NCBI GenBank assembly: GCA_044338255.1
Contig: JBIILZ010000068.1
Span: 1-21,949 of the forward strand
DNA length: 21,949 nucleotides
Origin: CAIUVD01 sp044338255
GTDB lineage: Bacteria > Planctomycetota > UBA11346
Reading direction: 5' to 3'
Shown here: piece after piece, positions 15,525-21,949 of the stretch
How the letters are laid out: each line of letters opens with the position of its first letter
How positions within the stretch are numbered: position 1 is the first letter of the stretch
Notes under the pieces: generated by a model
Database searches by the model: none
Seen by the model: only the letters and a program-made list of their open reading frames with translations
Told to the model about the DNA's origin: nothing
Translations under genes and position numbers: made by a program

Positions 15525-18500
15525 TCAATGCGGCGCATGCTCATCGGGTGTCTTGTCGGCGGGCTTGTCGGCGGGCTTGTCGAGCGAACCAACCGCCGCC
15601 GCCTTGTGCGCGGGAGCGATCAGGCGGTAGAACAACGGCACCAACAGCACCGCCAGGATAGTCGCCGCGACCATGCCTCCAAAGACGCCGATGCCGATCG
15701 AGATGCGTCCGGCGGCGCCGGCACCCGAGGATAGGATCAGCGGCACCACGCCGAGGATGAAGGCCAACGAGGTCATCAGGATCGGACGGAAGCGCAGACG
15801 GGCGGCAGCGAGCGCGGCGTCGAAGGGCGACTTGCCGGCATGCGCCTGCTCGGCCGCGAACTCGACGATGAGGATGGCGTTCTTCGCCGCCAAACCGACC
15901 AGCACCAGCAGGCCGATCTGCACGTAGATGTTGTTCGGCAGCCCAACCAGCCAACACGCGCCCAAGGCCCCGAACAAGCCGAAGGGCACCGCCAGCATCA
16001 CCACCAACGGCATGCGGAAGGACTCGTACTGCGCCGCCAGAACTAAGAATACCACGAGCATACCGAAGCCCAGGATCGGTCCCAACTGGCTGCCCGCGAG
16101 ACGTTCCTGCAGCGAGGTGCCCGACCATTCAATGGCATAGCCCGGAGGCAGCGCGTGCATCGCGCGCTCCACCGCCTCCATGACCTGGCCGGTGGAATAG
16201 CCTGGCGCCGAGCCGGCGGTGAAAGCCACCGACGGGAAATTGTTGAAGCGCGTGACCAGATTCGGGCCCGGCATCCAGGTCTGCTTGAGCACTCCGGCCA
16301 GCGGCAGCAAGGCCCCAGCGGAATTGCGCACGTACATGCGGCTGATCGATTGCGGTCCCTCACGGAACTGCGGCTCGGCCTGCAGCTGCACCTGCCACAC
16401 GCGGCCGAAGAGATTGAAGTCATTCACGTACAACGAGCCGAGATTCACCTGCAAGGCGGAATAGACTTCCTGATTCGAGAGGCCCATGGTCTTGATCTGC
16501 TCATTGTCGACCTCGACCCGCAGCAGCGCCTGGGCGTAGGTGTTGACGGTCATCGGCTGGACCACCGACGGCTCCTTGTTGAGCAAGGCGGTGAGCTTGG
16601 CGGAGGCCTGCGATAATTCACCGAGTCCGTTACCGGCGCGATCCTGCAACTGGAACTCGACGCCGACGCGCGTGCCGAGGCCGATCACCGGCGGCGGATT
16701 GAAGGGCAGGATCACCGCTGCCGGATCGTTCTTGAAGTGCTGCCAGGCCCCCATCAGCAGCGCCGCCACGCCGAGCTCTTTGCTTTTGCGCTCTTCCCAG
16801 GGTTTGAGGACGATGAACACCGTCGAGGCATTGGTCGCATTCGAGCCGCCGGCGAGCATGTTCATGCCCCCGAGGGTGATGACCTCCGACACCGCCGGCT
16901 GCTTCATGAAGTAGTCCTCGACCTTGCGGCACATGGCATCGGTGCGCTCAAGTGAGGCGCCATCAGGGAGCACCACCGAGGTCATGACATAGCCCTGATC
17001 TTCGCCGGGGATGAAGCTCCCCGGCACGATCTTGAACAGCTGATAGGTGGCGGCGCCGATGACCGCGAACAACACCAGACCAATCAGCACATGGCGCAGG
17101 AGGCCGCTGACGACGCGCAGATAGCCGTTGGTCATGGCCTCGAAGCCGCGATTAAAAATGCGGAAGGGCAGGGCCGGACGGCCGTGCCCGGGCTTCAGCA
17201 ACAATACGCATAAAGCCGGCGAGAGAGTCAGTGCCACAAGGCCCGAGATCGCCACCGAGACGGCGATAGTGAGCGCGAACTGCTGATAGAAGAGACCGGT
17301 CAGGCCGCTCATGAAGGCCACCGGCACGAACACCGCCGAGAGCACGAGGACGATCGCCACCACCGGACCGGTGACCTCGTTCATCGCCTGGATGGTCGCG
17401 TCGCGCACCGATTTTCCGGTCTCGGCCATGATCCGCTCGACGTTCTCGACGACCACGATGGCGTCATCGACGACGATGCCGATGGCCAGGACCAGGCCGA
17501 AGAGGGTCAGGGTGTTCACTGAAAAGCCCAAGAACATCAGCCCGGCGAAAGTCCCGATCACCGACACCGGCACCGCCAGCAAGGGGATCAAGGTCGCGCG
17601 CCAGCTCTGCAGGAAGACGAAGACCACGATCAGCACCAGCACGATGGCTTCGATCAGGGTGTGGATCACCGCCTCGATCGAGACGTTGATAAAGCTCGTG
17701 CTGTCGAAGGGCATGGCATAGGTCACGCCGTCGGGGAAGGACTTCGCCGCCTCATCCATCTCCTTCTTCAGCGCCGCCGCGGTCACCAGGGCGTTGGCGC
17801 CATCTTGGAGGTAGACCATGAGGTTGGTGGTGTCGCGTCCCTGGTAGCGCGCGAACTGATCGTAGGCCTTGCCGCCGAGCTCGACCCGCCCGATGTCGGC
17901 GATAGTGATTTTCGAACCATCGGGATTGGAGCGCAGGATGATGCCAGCGAAGGCCGCCGGCGTGGTCAGGCGGCCCGAGGTCGTCACCGGCACGGTCAGC
18001 TGCACGTCAGTGGGGCCGGGGCGCTGGCCGATGCGGCCGGCGGCGTACATTCCGTTCTGATCCTGCACCGCCTGCTTCACATCGCCGACGGTCAGATTGC
18101 GCTGCGCCAGCTTATCCGGATCGAGCCAGATACGCATCGCGTAATCGCCGGCGCCATAGACCAGGGCATCGCCCACGCCTTTGACGCGCTTGACCCGATC
18201 GAGCAGGTTGATCTTCGCGTAATTCGAAAGATATAGCTGATTCCACCGCGTATCGCTCGAATTGATGGTGAACATGCAGAGGATGTTGGTGCTCTTCTTG
18301 AGCACCGTCACGCCCTGGCGGCGGACTTCTTCGGGCAAGCTGGCGGTGGCCTGGTTGACGCGATTCTGGACATCGACCTGGGCGAGGGCGAGGTCGGTGC
18401 CGACATTGAACGTCACCTGGATCGCCAAGCGTCCGTCGTTGCTCGAGAACGATTGGAAATAGAGCAGACGATCGGCGCCCGAGAGCTGCAGTTCGATCGG

Positions 18501-18692
18501 CGAGGCCACCGTCTCGGCCACCGTCTTGGCATCGGAGCCCGGATAGTTGGCGGTGATGGTGACCATCGGCGGCACGACCTGCGGGAACATCGCCACCGGC
18601 AGGGCGAAGTAGGCGAGCGTCCCTCCGAGGACAATCAGGATCGAGAGGACGCTGGCGAAGACCGGACGATCGATGAAGAACTTGGAGAACAC
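15525..18692 (-). CDS. RND multidrug efflux transporter, HAE1 (AcrB/MexB-like) family
   Basis: 1055 residues from the GTG at 18692, preceded by GAGG and lying 7 bases past the stop of the fusion-protein gene. This gives the family's typical N-terminus FSKFFIDRPVFASVLSI and length (AcrB, 1049). A longer open frame upstream would overlap the neighbour and is rejected. Twelve transmembrane helices and two periplasmic loops are evident. Proton-relay residues are conserved: Asp409/Asp410 in AIGIVVDDAIVVVENVER (TM4) and Lys937 in VGLAAKNAILIVEFA (TM10). It sits in the inner membrane and uses the proton gradient to expel drugs or other hydrophobic compounds, together with the adaptor lipoprotein upstream. 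No outer-membrane TolC-like gene is present, so that part must come from elsewhere. The C-terminus has a KPAD repeat (DKPADKPADK) and an acidic/His tail. Confidence 0.95.
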   Translation of the reverse strand: MFSKFFIDRPVFASVLSILIVLGGTLAYFALPVAMFPQVVPPMVTITANYPGSDAKTVAETVASPIELQLSGADRLLYFQSFSSNDGRLAIQVTFNVGTDLALAQVDVQNRVNQATASLPEEVRRQGVTVLKKSTNILCMFTINSSDTRWNQLYLSNYAKINLLDRVKRVKGVGDALVYGAGDYAMRIWLDPDKLAQRNLTVGDVKQAVQDQNGMYAAGRIGQRPGPTDVQLTVPVTTSGRLTTPAAFAGIILRSNPDGSKITIADIGRVELGGKAYDQFARYQGRDTTNLMVYLQDGANALVTAAALKKEMDEAAKSFPDGVTYAMPFDSTSFINVSIEAVIHTLIEAIVLVLIVVFVFLQSWRATLIPLLAVPVSVIGTFAGLMFLGFSVNTLTLFGLVLAIGIVVDDAIVVVENVERIMAETGKSVRDATIQAMNEVTGPVVAIVLVLSAVFVPVAFMSGLTGLFYQQFALTIAVSVAISGLVALTLSPALCVLLLKPGHGRPALPFRIFNRGFEAMTNGYLRVVSGLLRHVLIGLVLFAVIGAATYQLFKIVPGSFIPGEDQGYVMTSVVLPDGASLERTDAMCRKVEDYFMKQPAVSEVITLGGMNMLAGGSNATNASTVFIVLKPWEERKSKELGVAALLMGAWQHFKNDPAAVILPFNPPPVIGLGTRVGVEFQLQDRAGNGLGELSQASAKLTALLNKEPSVVQPMTVNTYAQALLRVEVDNEQIKTMGLSNQEVYSALQVNLGSLYVNDFNLFGRVWQVQLQAEPQFREGPQSISRMYVRNSAGALLPLAGVLKQTWMPGPNLVTRFNNFPSVAFTAGSAPGYSTGQVMEAVERAMHALPPGYAIEWSGTSLQERLAGSQLGPILGFGMLVVFLVLAAQYESFRMPLVVMLAVPFGLFGALGACWLVGLPNNIYVQIGLLVLVGLAAKNAILIVEFAAEQAHAGKSPFDAALAAARLRFRPILMTSLAFILGVVPLILSSGAGAAGRISIGIGVFGGMVAATILAVLLVPLFYRLIAPAHKAAAVGSLDKPADKPADKTPDEHAPH
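15552..15584 (-). repeat. 12-bp tandem repeat coding for KPAD units
   Basis: About 2.7 copies of CTTGTCGGCGGG (plus-strand sense), in frame, encoding the doubled KPAD near the C-terminus of the RND transporter, outside the transport core. Confidence 0.8.
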
Positions 18693-18699
18693 CGCGACC

Positions 18700-19848
18700 T
18701 CACTTCGCCACGGGTACGGCGGGTACAGCGGGCACGGCTGGAGTAGTCTTGACCACAGCACCGTGGCGGGCCTTCTGGACACCTTCAACGATGATCGTCT
18801 CACCGCTCTTCAAACCGCTGGTGATGACCCAGTTGGTGCCGTCCCAGGCGCCCAGCTCCACCAACCGCGCCTCGACCTTGCTGCTCGCGTCGACGACCAT
18901 CACCGAAGCCCCCGTCGGCGACTGCACCACCGCCGCCTGGGGGATGACGATGGCGTCCACCCGCGTCGCTCCCGACAGGCTCACGCGCATGAACTGGCCG
19001 GCGCGCAATTGACCCTGAGCATTGGGGAAAGTGGCACGGATGAGGGCCGTGCCGGTCTGCGAATCGATGCGCACGTCGCGGAAGGAGATGTGCCCTTCCT
19101 GCGGATAGATCGAGCCATCGATCTGCTGCGCGGTCAGCGTCAACTGATCCGCGAGCGGCGCCTTGATCGCCCCGCTGGTGAGCTCCTTGCGCCACTTCAG
19201 CAGCGCCGATTCCGCGACCGTGAACTGGATGGCCATGGGATCGACCTGATCGAGCACCGCCAAGGTCCCCGTTGAAGGCGAGACCAGGGCGCCGGGGTCG
19301 ACGTTGGCCTTGCCGATGATGCCGGCGAAGGGCGCGGTGATGGTGGCGTATTCGCGATTCAGCCGAGCCTGCGCGAGGGCCGCCTCGCTGCCCAGGGATT
19401 CGGCCTTGGCCATGAGCACCGCCGCACGCTTGGCATCGAGATCGGTCTGCGCCACGACGCCGGTCTTCACCAACGGCTCGATGCGATTGAAGTCGGCCTC
19501 GGCCTTCATCAACTGGGCGGCGGTATTGGCCACCTGGGCTTCGGCGGCCTGCACCGAGGCCTCGAATTCACGAGGATCGAGCACAAATAGCGGCGCGCCG
19601 GCGGCGACCACCGCGCCCTCGACATAAGGCCGCTCACGCAAGGTGCCGGTGATCCGCGCCGCGAGGTTGACGGTACGGTTGGCCACCGTGCTGCCGACGA
19701 AGGTCGCGTTCTCGGGAATGTTCCGGGCGATGACCTGCAGCACCACGACCTCGGGCGGACCGGCCACCGGCACTGCTGGCGGCGAACCGCAACCGACCAG
19801 TGAGAACACCAAGAAGAACGACAGCACGAGCAGGAGATAACGGACCAT
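18700..19848 (-). CDS. RND periplasmic adaptor (membrane fusion) lipoprotein
   Basis: 382 residues from the ATG at 19848, with AGG about 8 bases upstream. An in-frame TTG 69 bases earlier would add a tail before the signal peptide and is rejected. Residues 1-19 are a lipoprotein signal with lipobox LVGC (Cys20). Then come a lipoyl/barrel-sandwich half (VNLAARITGTLRERPYVEGA), a coiled-coil hairpin (about 95-160: AAEAQVANTAAQLMKAEADF), the second lipoyl half (ATITAPFAGIIGKANVDPGA), a beta-barrel and a membrane-proximal domain. It is the AcrA/MexA-type partner that links the inner-membrane pump to an outer-membrane channel. It is first in a two-gene operon; the next gene begins 7 bases after its stop. 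The C-terminus has a short PAV repeat (PAVPAVPAVPVAK). Confidence 0.94.
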   Translation of the reverse strand: MVRYLLLVLSFFLVFSLVGCGSPPAVPVAGPPEVVVLQVIARNIPENATFVGSTVANRTVNLAARITGTLRERPYVEGAVVAAGAPLFVLDPREFEASVQAAEAQVANTAAQLMKAEADFNRIEPLVKTGVVAQTDLDAKRAAVLMAKAESLGSEAALAQARLNREYATITAPFAGIIGKANVDPGALVSPSTGTLAVLDQVDPMAIQFTVAESALLKWRKELTSGAIKAPLADQLTLTAQQIDGSIYPQEGHISFRDVRIDSQTGTALIRATFPNAQGQLRAGQFMRVSLSGATRVDAIVIPQAAVVQSPTGASVMVVDASSKVEARLVELGAWDGTNWVITSGLKSGETIIVEGVQKARHGAVVKTTPAVPAVPAVPVAK

Positions 19849-19887
19849 GAGTGACCTGAACAACGGGGAATGGCGGATTTTCAGCGC

Positions 19888-19917
19888 ATTATGATGCCCA
19901 TCACCGCCCGGAGACAA
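19888..19917 (-). promoter_or_regulatory. Candidate sigma-70 promoter of the efflux operon
   Basis: On the minus strand, TTGTCT (19917-19912; 4 of 6) and CATAAT (19893-19888; 5 of 6) are separated by 18 bases. This gives a leader of about 33 bases before the adaptor ATG. On the other strand a TATGAT at 19890-19895 overlaps the same -10 and could serve bioA, though no good -35 accompanies it. No regulator gene or clear operator is present. Confidence 0.42.
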
Positions 19918-19967
19918 CGTCCAGACCGGCGGCGGGCGCCGCTTTGCATCGATCCCGGGGACGCACC

Positions 19968-21335
19968 ATGCGCTCCCCCCGCCCCACGCATGGCTGCTCC
20001 TCCATGACCCTTGTCGAACGCGATCTTAACGTCCTCTGGCACCCCTGCGCGCAGATGCGCGACTACCACGATTTCCCGCCCCTGGAGATCGTCGGCGCCC
20101 AGGGCTGCCACCTCCAGCTCGCCGATGGCACGAGCCTCATCGATGCCATCAGCTCGTGGTGGTGCAAGGCCCTCGGTCATCGCCATCCGCGGCTGACGGC
20201 GGCGCTCCATGCCCAGGCTGATCGTTTCGAGCACGTCCTGCTCGCCAACACCACCAACGAGCCGGTAGTGCGTTTCTGCGAACGCCTGCTGGCGGTGGCC
20301 GGTGGCGACCTGCGCAAGGTCTTCCTCTCCGGCGATGGCAGCACCGGCATCGAGGTCGCCCTCAAGCTAGCCGTGCAATACCAGGCTCAGAGCGGCAGCC
20401 CGCAGCGCACGCGCTTCGCCCACCTCGAGCACGGCTACCATGGCGAATCCATCGCCACCATGAGCGTCTCGGATTGCGCGCTCTATCGCAGCCCGTTCGC
20501 CGCCTTGTGCTTTCCGACGACAGTGCTCACCGGCCTGCCCTGGCGTTACGGCCCGGAGGATCCGCAGTGGCAGGATGCCAGCGCCGAATGGCCGGCGATC
20601 GAACGTCAGCTCGCACCGGTCGCCGGGCAGCTCGCCGGACTGATCATCGAACCGGTACTGCAGGGCGCCGGCGGCATGCGCCTGTACTCGCCGGATCTGG
20701 TGCGGCGTCTGCGCGCGTGGTGCAGCGCGCATGGCGTACTGCTGATCGCCGATGAAGTAGCCACCGGCTGCGGCCGGCTCGGCGCATGGCTGGGCTGCCA
20801 CCTCGCCGAGGTCACTCCCGACATCGCGGTGTTGTCCAAGGGCCTCAGTGGCGGATACCTGCCCCTGGCCGCGACCCTCACCACCCAACGCATCTACGAG
20901 ACCTTCGATGGCAGCTGGGATTCGGGGCGGGCTTTCCTGCATTCTAATACCTACAGCGGCAACGCCCTGGGGGTGGCGGTGGGCAACGCCGTGCTCGATG
21001 TGTTTCACGACGAGCACATCCTCGCCCACGTCGCCAGCCACGGCCCGCGCCTGCGCCAGGGCCTAGCGGCGATGCGCTCGCCGAATCTGCACGGGATCCG
21101 CGGCTGCGGCATGATGGCCGCCGCCGACCTCACCCAGGCCGATGGCCGTCCGTGGCCGCGGGAACGGCGCATGGGCCTGCGCGTCTTCCGCGCCGCCATC
21201 CGCCATGGAGCGCTGCTGCGCAACCTCGGCGACACGATTTATCTGCTGCCGCCCTTGATCGCGAATGATGCCGTGATCGACGAGCTACTGGACATCACCG
21301 GACGCGCCATCGCCGAGGCCTGCCATGACTCATGA
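19968..21335 (+). CDS. bioA: Adenosylmethionine-8-amino-7-oxononanoate aminotransferase BioA
   Basis: 455 residues. BioA transfers an amino group from S-adenosylmethionine to KAPA, giving DAPA, the antepenultimate step of biotin synthesis. It is a class III PLP aminotransferase. Motifs colinear with E. coli BioA are LWHPCAQM, AISSWWCKALGHRHP (Trp64/65), GYHGESIATMSVSD (156-169), IIEPVLQGAGGMR, IADEVATGCGR (Asp262 to the PLP nitrogen) and LSKGLSGGYLPLAATLTT (PLP Lys291). The start chosen, ATG 19968, has GGGGA upstream. An ATG at 20004 (MTLVERDLNVLWHP) matches the E. coli N-terminus better but lacks a Shine-Dalgarno site, so the start is unsure by 12 residues. No bioB, bioF or bioD is nearby. 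The 3' end overlaps the MEKHLA gene by 11 bases. Confidence 0.93.
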   Translation: MRSPRPTHGCSSMTLVERDLNVLWHPCAQMRDYHDFPPLEIVGAQGCHLQLADGTSLIDAISSWWCKALGHRHPRLTAALHAQADRFEHVLLANTTNEPVVRFCERLLAVAGGDLRKVFLSGDGSTGIEVALKLAVQYQAQSGSPQRTRFAHLEHGYHGESIATMSVSDCALYRSPFAALCFPTTVLTGLPWRYGPEDPQWQDASAEWPAIERQLAPVAGQLAGLIIEPVLQGAGGMRLYSPDLVRRLRAWCSAHGVLLIADEVATGCGRLGAWLGCHLAEVTPDIAVLSKGLSGGYLPLAATLTTQRIYETFDGSWDSGRAFLHSNTYSGNALGVAVGNAVLDVFHDEHILAHVASHGPRLRQGLAAMRSPNLHGIRGCGMMAAADLTQADGRPWPRERRMGLRVFRAAIRHGALLRNLGDTIYLLPPLIANDAVIDELLDITGRAIAEACHDS

Positions 21336-21744
21336 ACTGCAAGCCCTGATGCACGCGAGCTTCTTCCGTCGCACCGGGCGCCACCTGCGTGAAGTCGCCG
21401 GCGGTGAAGATCTTTACCATGCACCGGCCATCGTCCTGATGCATGGCACGCAAGCCGATCCGATCTTCTGCTTCGCGAACCTCGCGGCCCAGAAGCAATG
21501 GGGCTATACATGGGCGGAATTCGTGACCCTGCCCTCACGCTTCAGCATCGAACCCGACGGCCAGGCGGCCCGCGAGCAACTCCTTGCCCGGGCTCGCGCC
21601 CACGGCTTCATCGACGACTACTCCGGCGTGCGCATTGCCAGGGACGGCCGGCGATTTCACATCCGCGAGGTGATCTTGTGGAATGTTGATGATGAGAACG
21701 GCGTGGCTTGCGGGCAGGCGGCGGTGTTCCAGCCGCCGGGATAG
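21325..21744 (+). CDS. MEKHLA-domain (PAS-like) protein
   Basis: 139 residues, essentially a single MEKHLA domain (PF08670). It begins with SFFRRTGRHL, then LYHAPAIVLMHGTQADPIF, FANLAAQKQWGYTWAEF, LPSRFSIEPD, FIDDYSGVRI, and the closing block around ILWNVDDENGVACGQAAVF. The domain is PAS-like. In plants it closes the HD-ZIP III transcription factors; in bacteria it is found alone and its ligand is not established. It begins inside the last codons of bioA (11-base overlap in another frame), so translation is probably coupled to BioA. Any role in biotin metabolism is a guess from position. A perfect 10-bp stem surrounds its stop codon. Confidence 0.9.
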   Translation: MTHELQALMHASFFRRTGRHLREVAGGEDLYHAPAIVLMHGTQADPIFCFANLAAQKQWGYTWAEFVTLPSRFSIEPDGQAAREQLLARARAHGFIDDYSGVRIARDGRRFHIREVILWNVDDENGVACGQAAVFQPPG

Positions 21745-21756
21745 TTGGCGGCTGGA
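21728..21756 (+). terminator. Hairpin across the stop codon of the MEKHLA gene
   Basis: TCCAGCCGCC (21728-21737) and GGCGGCTGGA (21747-21756) are a perfect 10-bp stem whose loop holds the TAG stop. No T-run follows, so it is an atypical terminator at best; it may stabilise the 3' end or belong to the adjoining repeat element. Confidence 0.45.
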
Positions 21757-21759
21757 CCA

Positions 21760-21856
21760 TGGGAGCGCAGCGTACCAGCCCGGCCTGGATGCGTCGATAT
21801 GGCAGGACCAGAGCGGGGACGACCCGCAAGGCCCGGGCTGGTGCCCGGCGCTCCCA
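21760..21856. repeat. 97-bp imperfect inverted-repeat element (REP/MITE-like)
   Basis: Arms at 21760-21783 and 21833-21856, 24 bases each, match at 21 positions when one is reverse-complemented. The outer ends are TGGGAGCGC and GCGCTCCCA; the inner parts are ACCAGCCCGG and CCGGGCTGGT. About 49 bases lie between, with no open frame of note. The layout fits a small non-coding palindromic element placed directly after a gene. No target-site duplication was evident and no RAYT-type transposase is in view. Confidence 0.75.
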
Positions 21857-21920
21857 GGGGCGGTTTGCCGCGATCGCAATCGGTCTCTGGCAATTCAGTG
21901 AATGAGGAAGATCGTCGAGC

Positions 21921-21949
21921 GACCAGCGACCAGCGACCAGCGACCAGCG
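21921..21949. repeat. Heptamer tandem repeat (GACCAGC) running off the window
   Basis: Four perfect copies of GACCAGC followed by the first base of a fifth, ending at the window edge, so the full length is unknown. It lies in a non-coding stretch (21745-21949) in which no gene was seen. Confidence 0.9.

Noticed and set aside
18693..18803. N-terminal extension of the RND transporter
   Set aside because: It would overlap the adaptor gene and precedes the conserved FSKFFIDRP start; the GTG at 18692 has a GAGG site and gives the normal length.
15525..19848. Complete tripartite efflux operon
   Set aside because: Only adaptor and pump are present; no outer-membrane factor or regulator gene adjoins them, so a full operon is not claimed.
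21921..21949. CRISPR array
   Set aside because: Contiguous 7-bp units with no spacers; an ordinary tandem repeat.
1..21949. tRNA, rRNA or known riboswitch
   Set aside because: No cloverleaf, rRNA core motif or recognised riboswitch consensus was found on reading both strands; a covariance-model scan would be needed to exclude weak cases.

Overview
The window is GC-rich bacterial chromosome with third codon positions mostly G or C. A lipoprotein-anchored RND efflux pair implies a Gram-negative envelope. A FlgM-like protein hints at a flagellated ancestor or host. Many signal peptides and TPR proteins, the style of PurQ, an MGH1/GH63-like glucosidase and weak Shine-Dalgarno sites would suit a PVC-type (Planctomycetota/Verrucomicrobiota-like) organism. 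That placement is only an inference, because no rRNA or other phylogenetic marker is present.

Layout. (1) 1-862: window edge with a possible partial leftward gene, then a decayed ISL3-family transposase. (2) 870-8043, leftward: a tightly packed cluster read as giant cytoplasmic TPR protein, FlgM-like anti-sigma factor, secreted TPR protein, and pentapeptide-repeat/transmembrane/coiled-coil protein. Spacings are 87 bp (with a doubtful small ORF inside), 8 bp and a TGATG overlap, so at least the last three are probably co-transcribed. (3) 8126-10525, leftward: purQ, then a secreted multi-domain beta-sandwich protein, closed by a strong intrinsic terminator. (4) 10575-15475, rightward: folE2 with a possibly structured leader, a small hypothetical protein, an ArgA-type GNAT acetyltransferase and an MGH1-like glucosidase. 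(5) 15476-19917, leftward: a promoter, a membrane-fusion lipoprotein, an HAE1-type RND pump and a terminator. (6) 19968-21744, rightward: bioA overlapping a MEKHLA-domain gene, followed by a hairpin, a 97-bp inverted-repeat element and a heptamer tandem repeat that runs off the window.

Most of the identifiable genes are ordinary metabolism or transport (purine, tetrahydrofolate/queuosine precursor, arginine and biotin synthesis; efflux). The part that looks least described is the 870-8043 cluster, where an orphan FlgM-like regulator sits among TPR scaffolds and a membrane-anchored pentapeptide protein, with no flagellar gene in view. A second theme is repeat-driven change inside genes. purQ carries a perfect palindrome and a 15-bp duplication in an apparent insertion, and a 15-bp triplication across its stop codon. 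Several other proteins have short in-frame tandem repeats. All calls are by reading; no searches were run.
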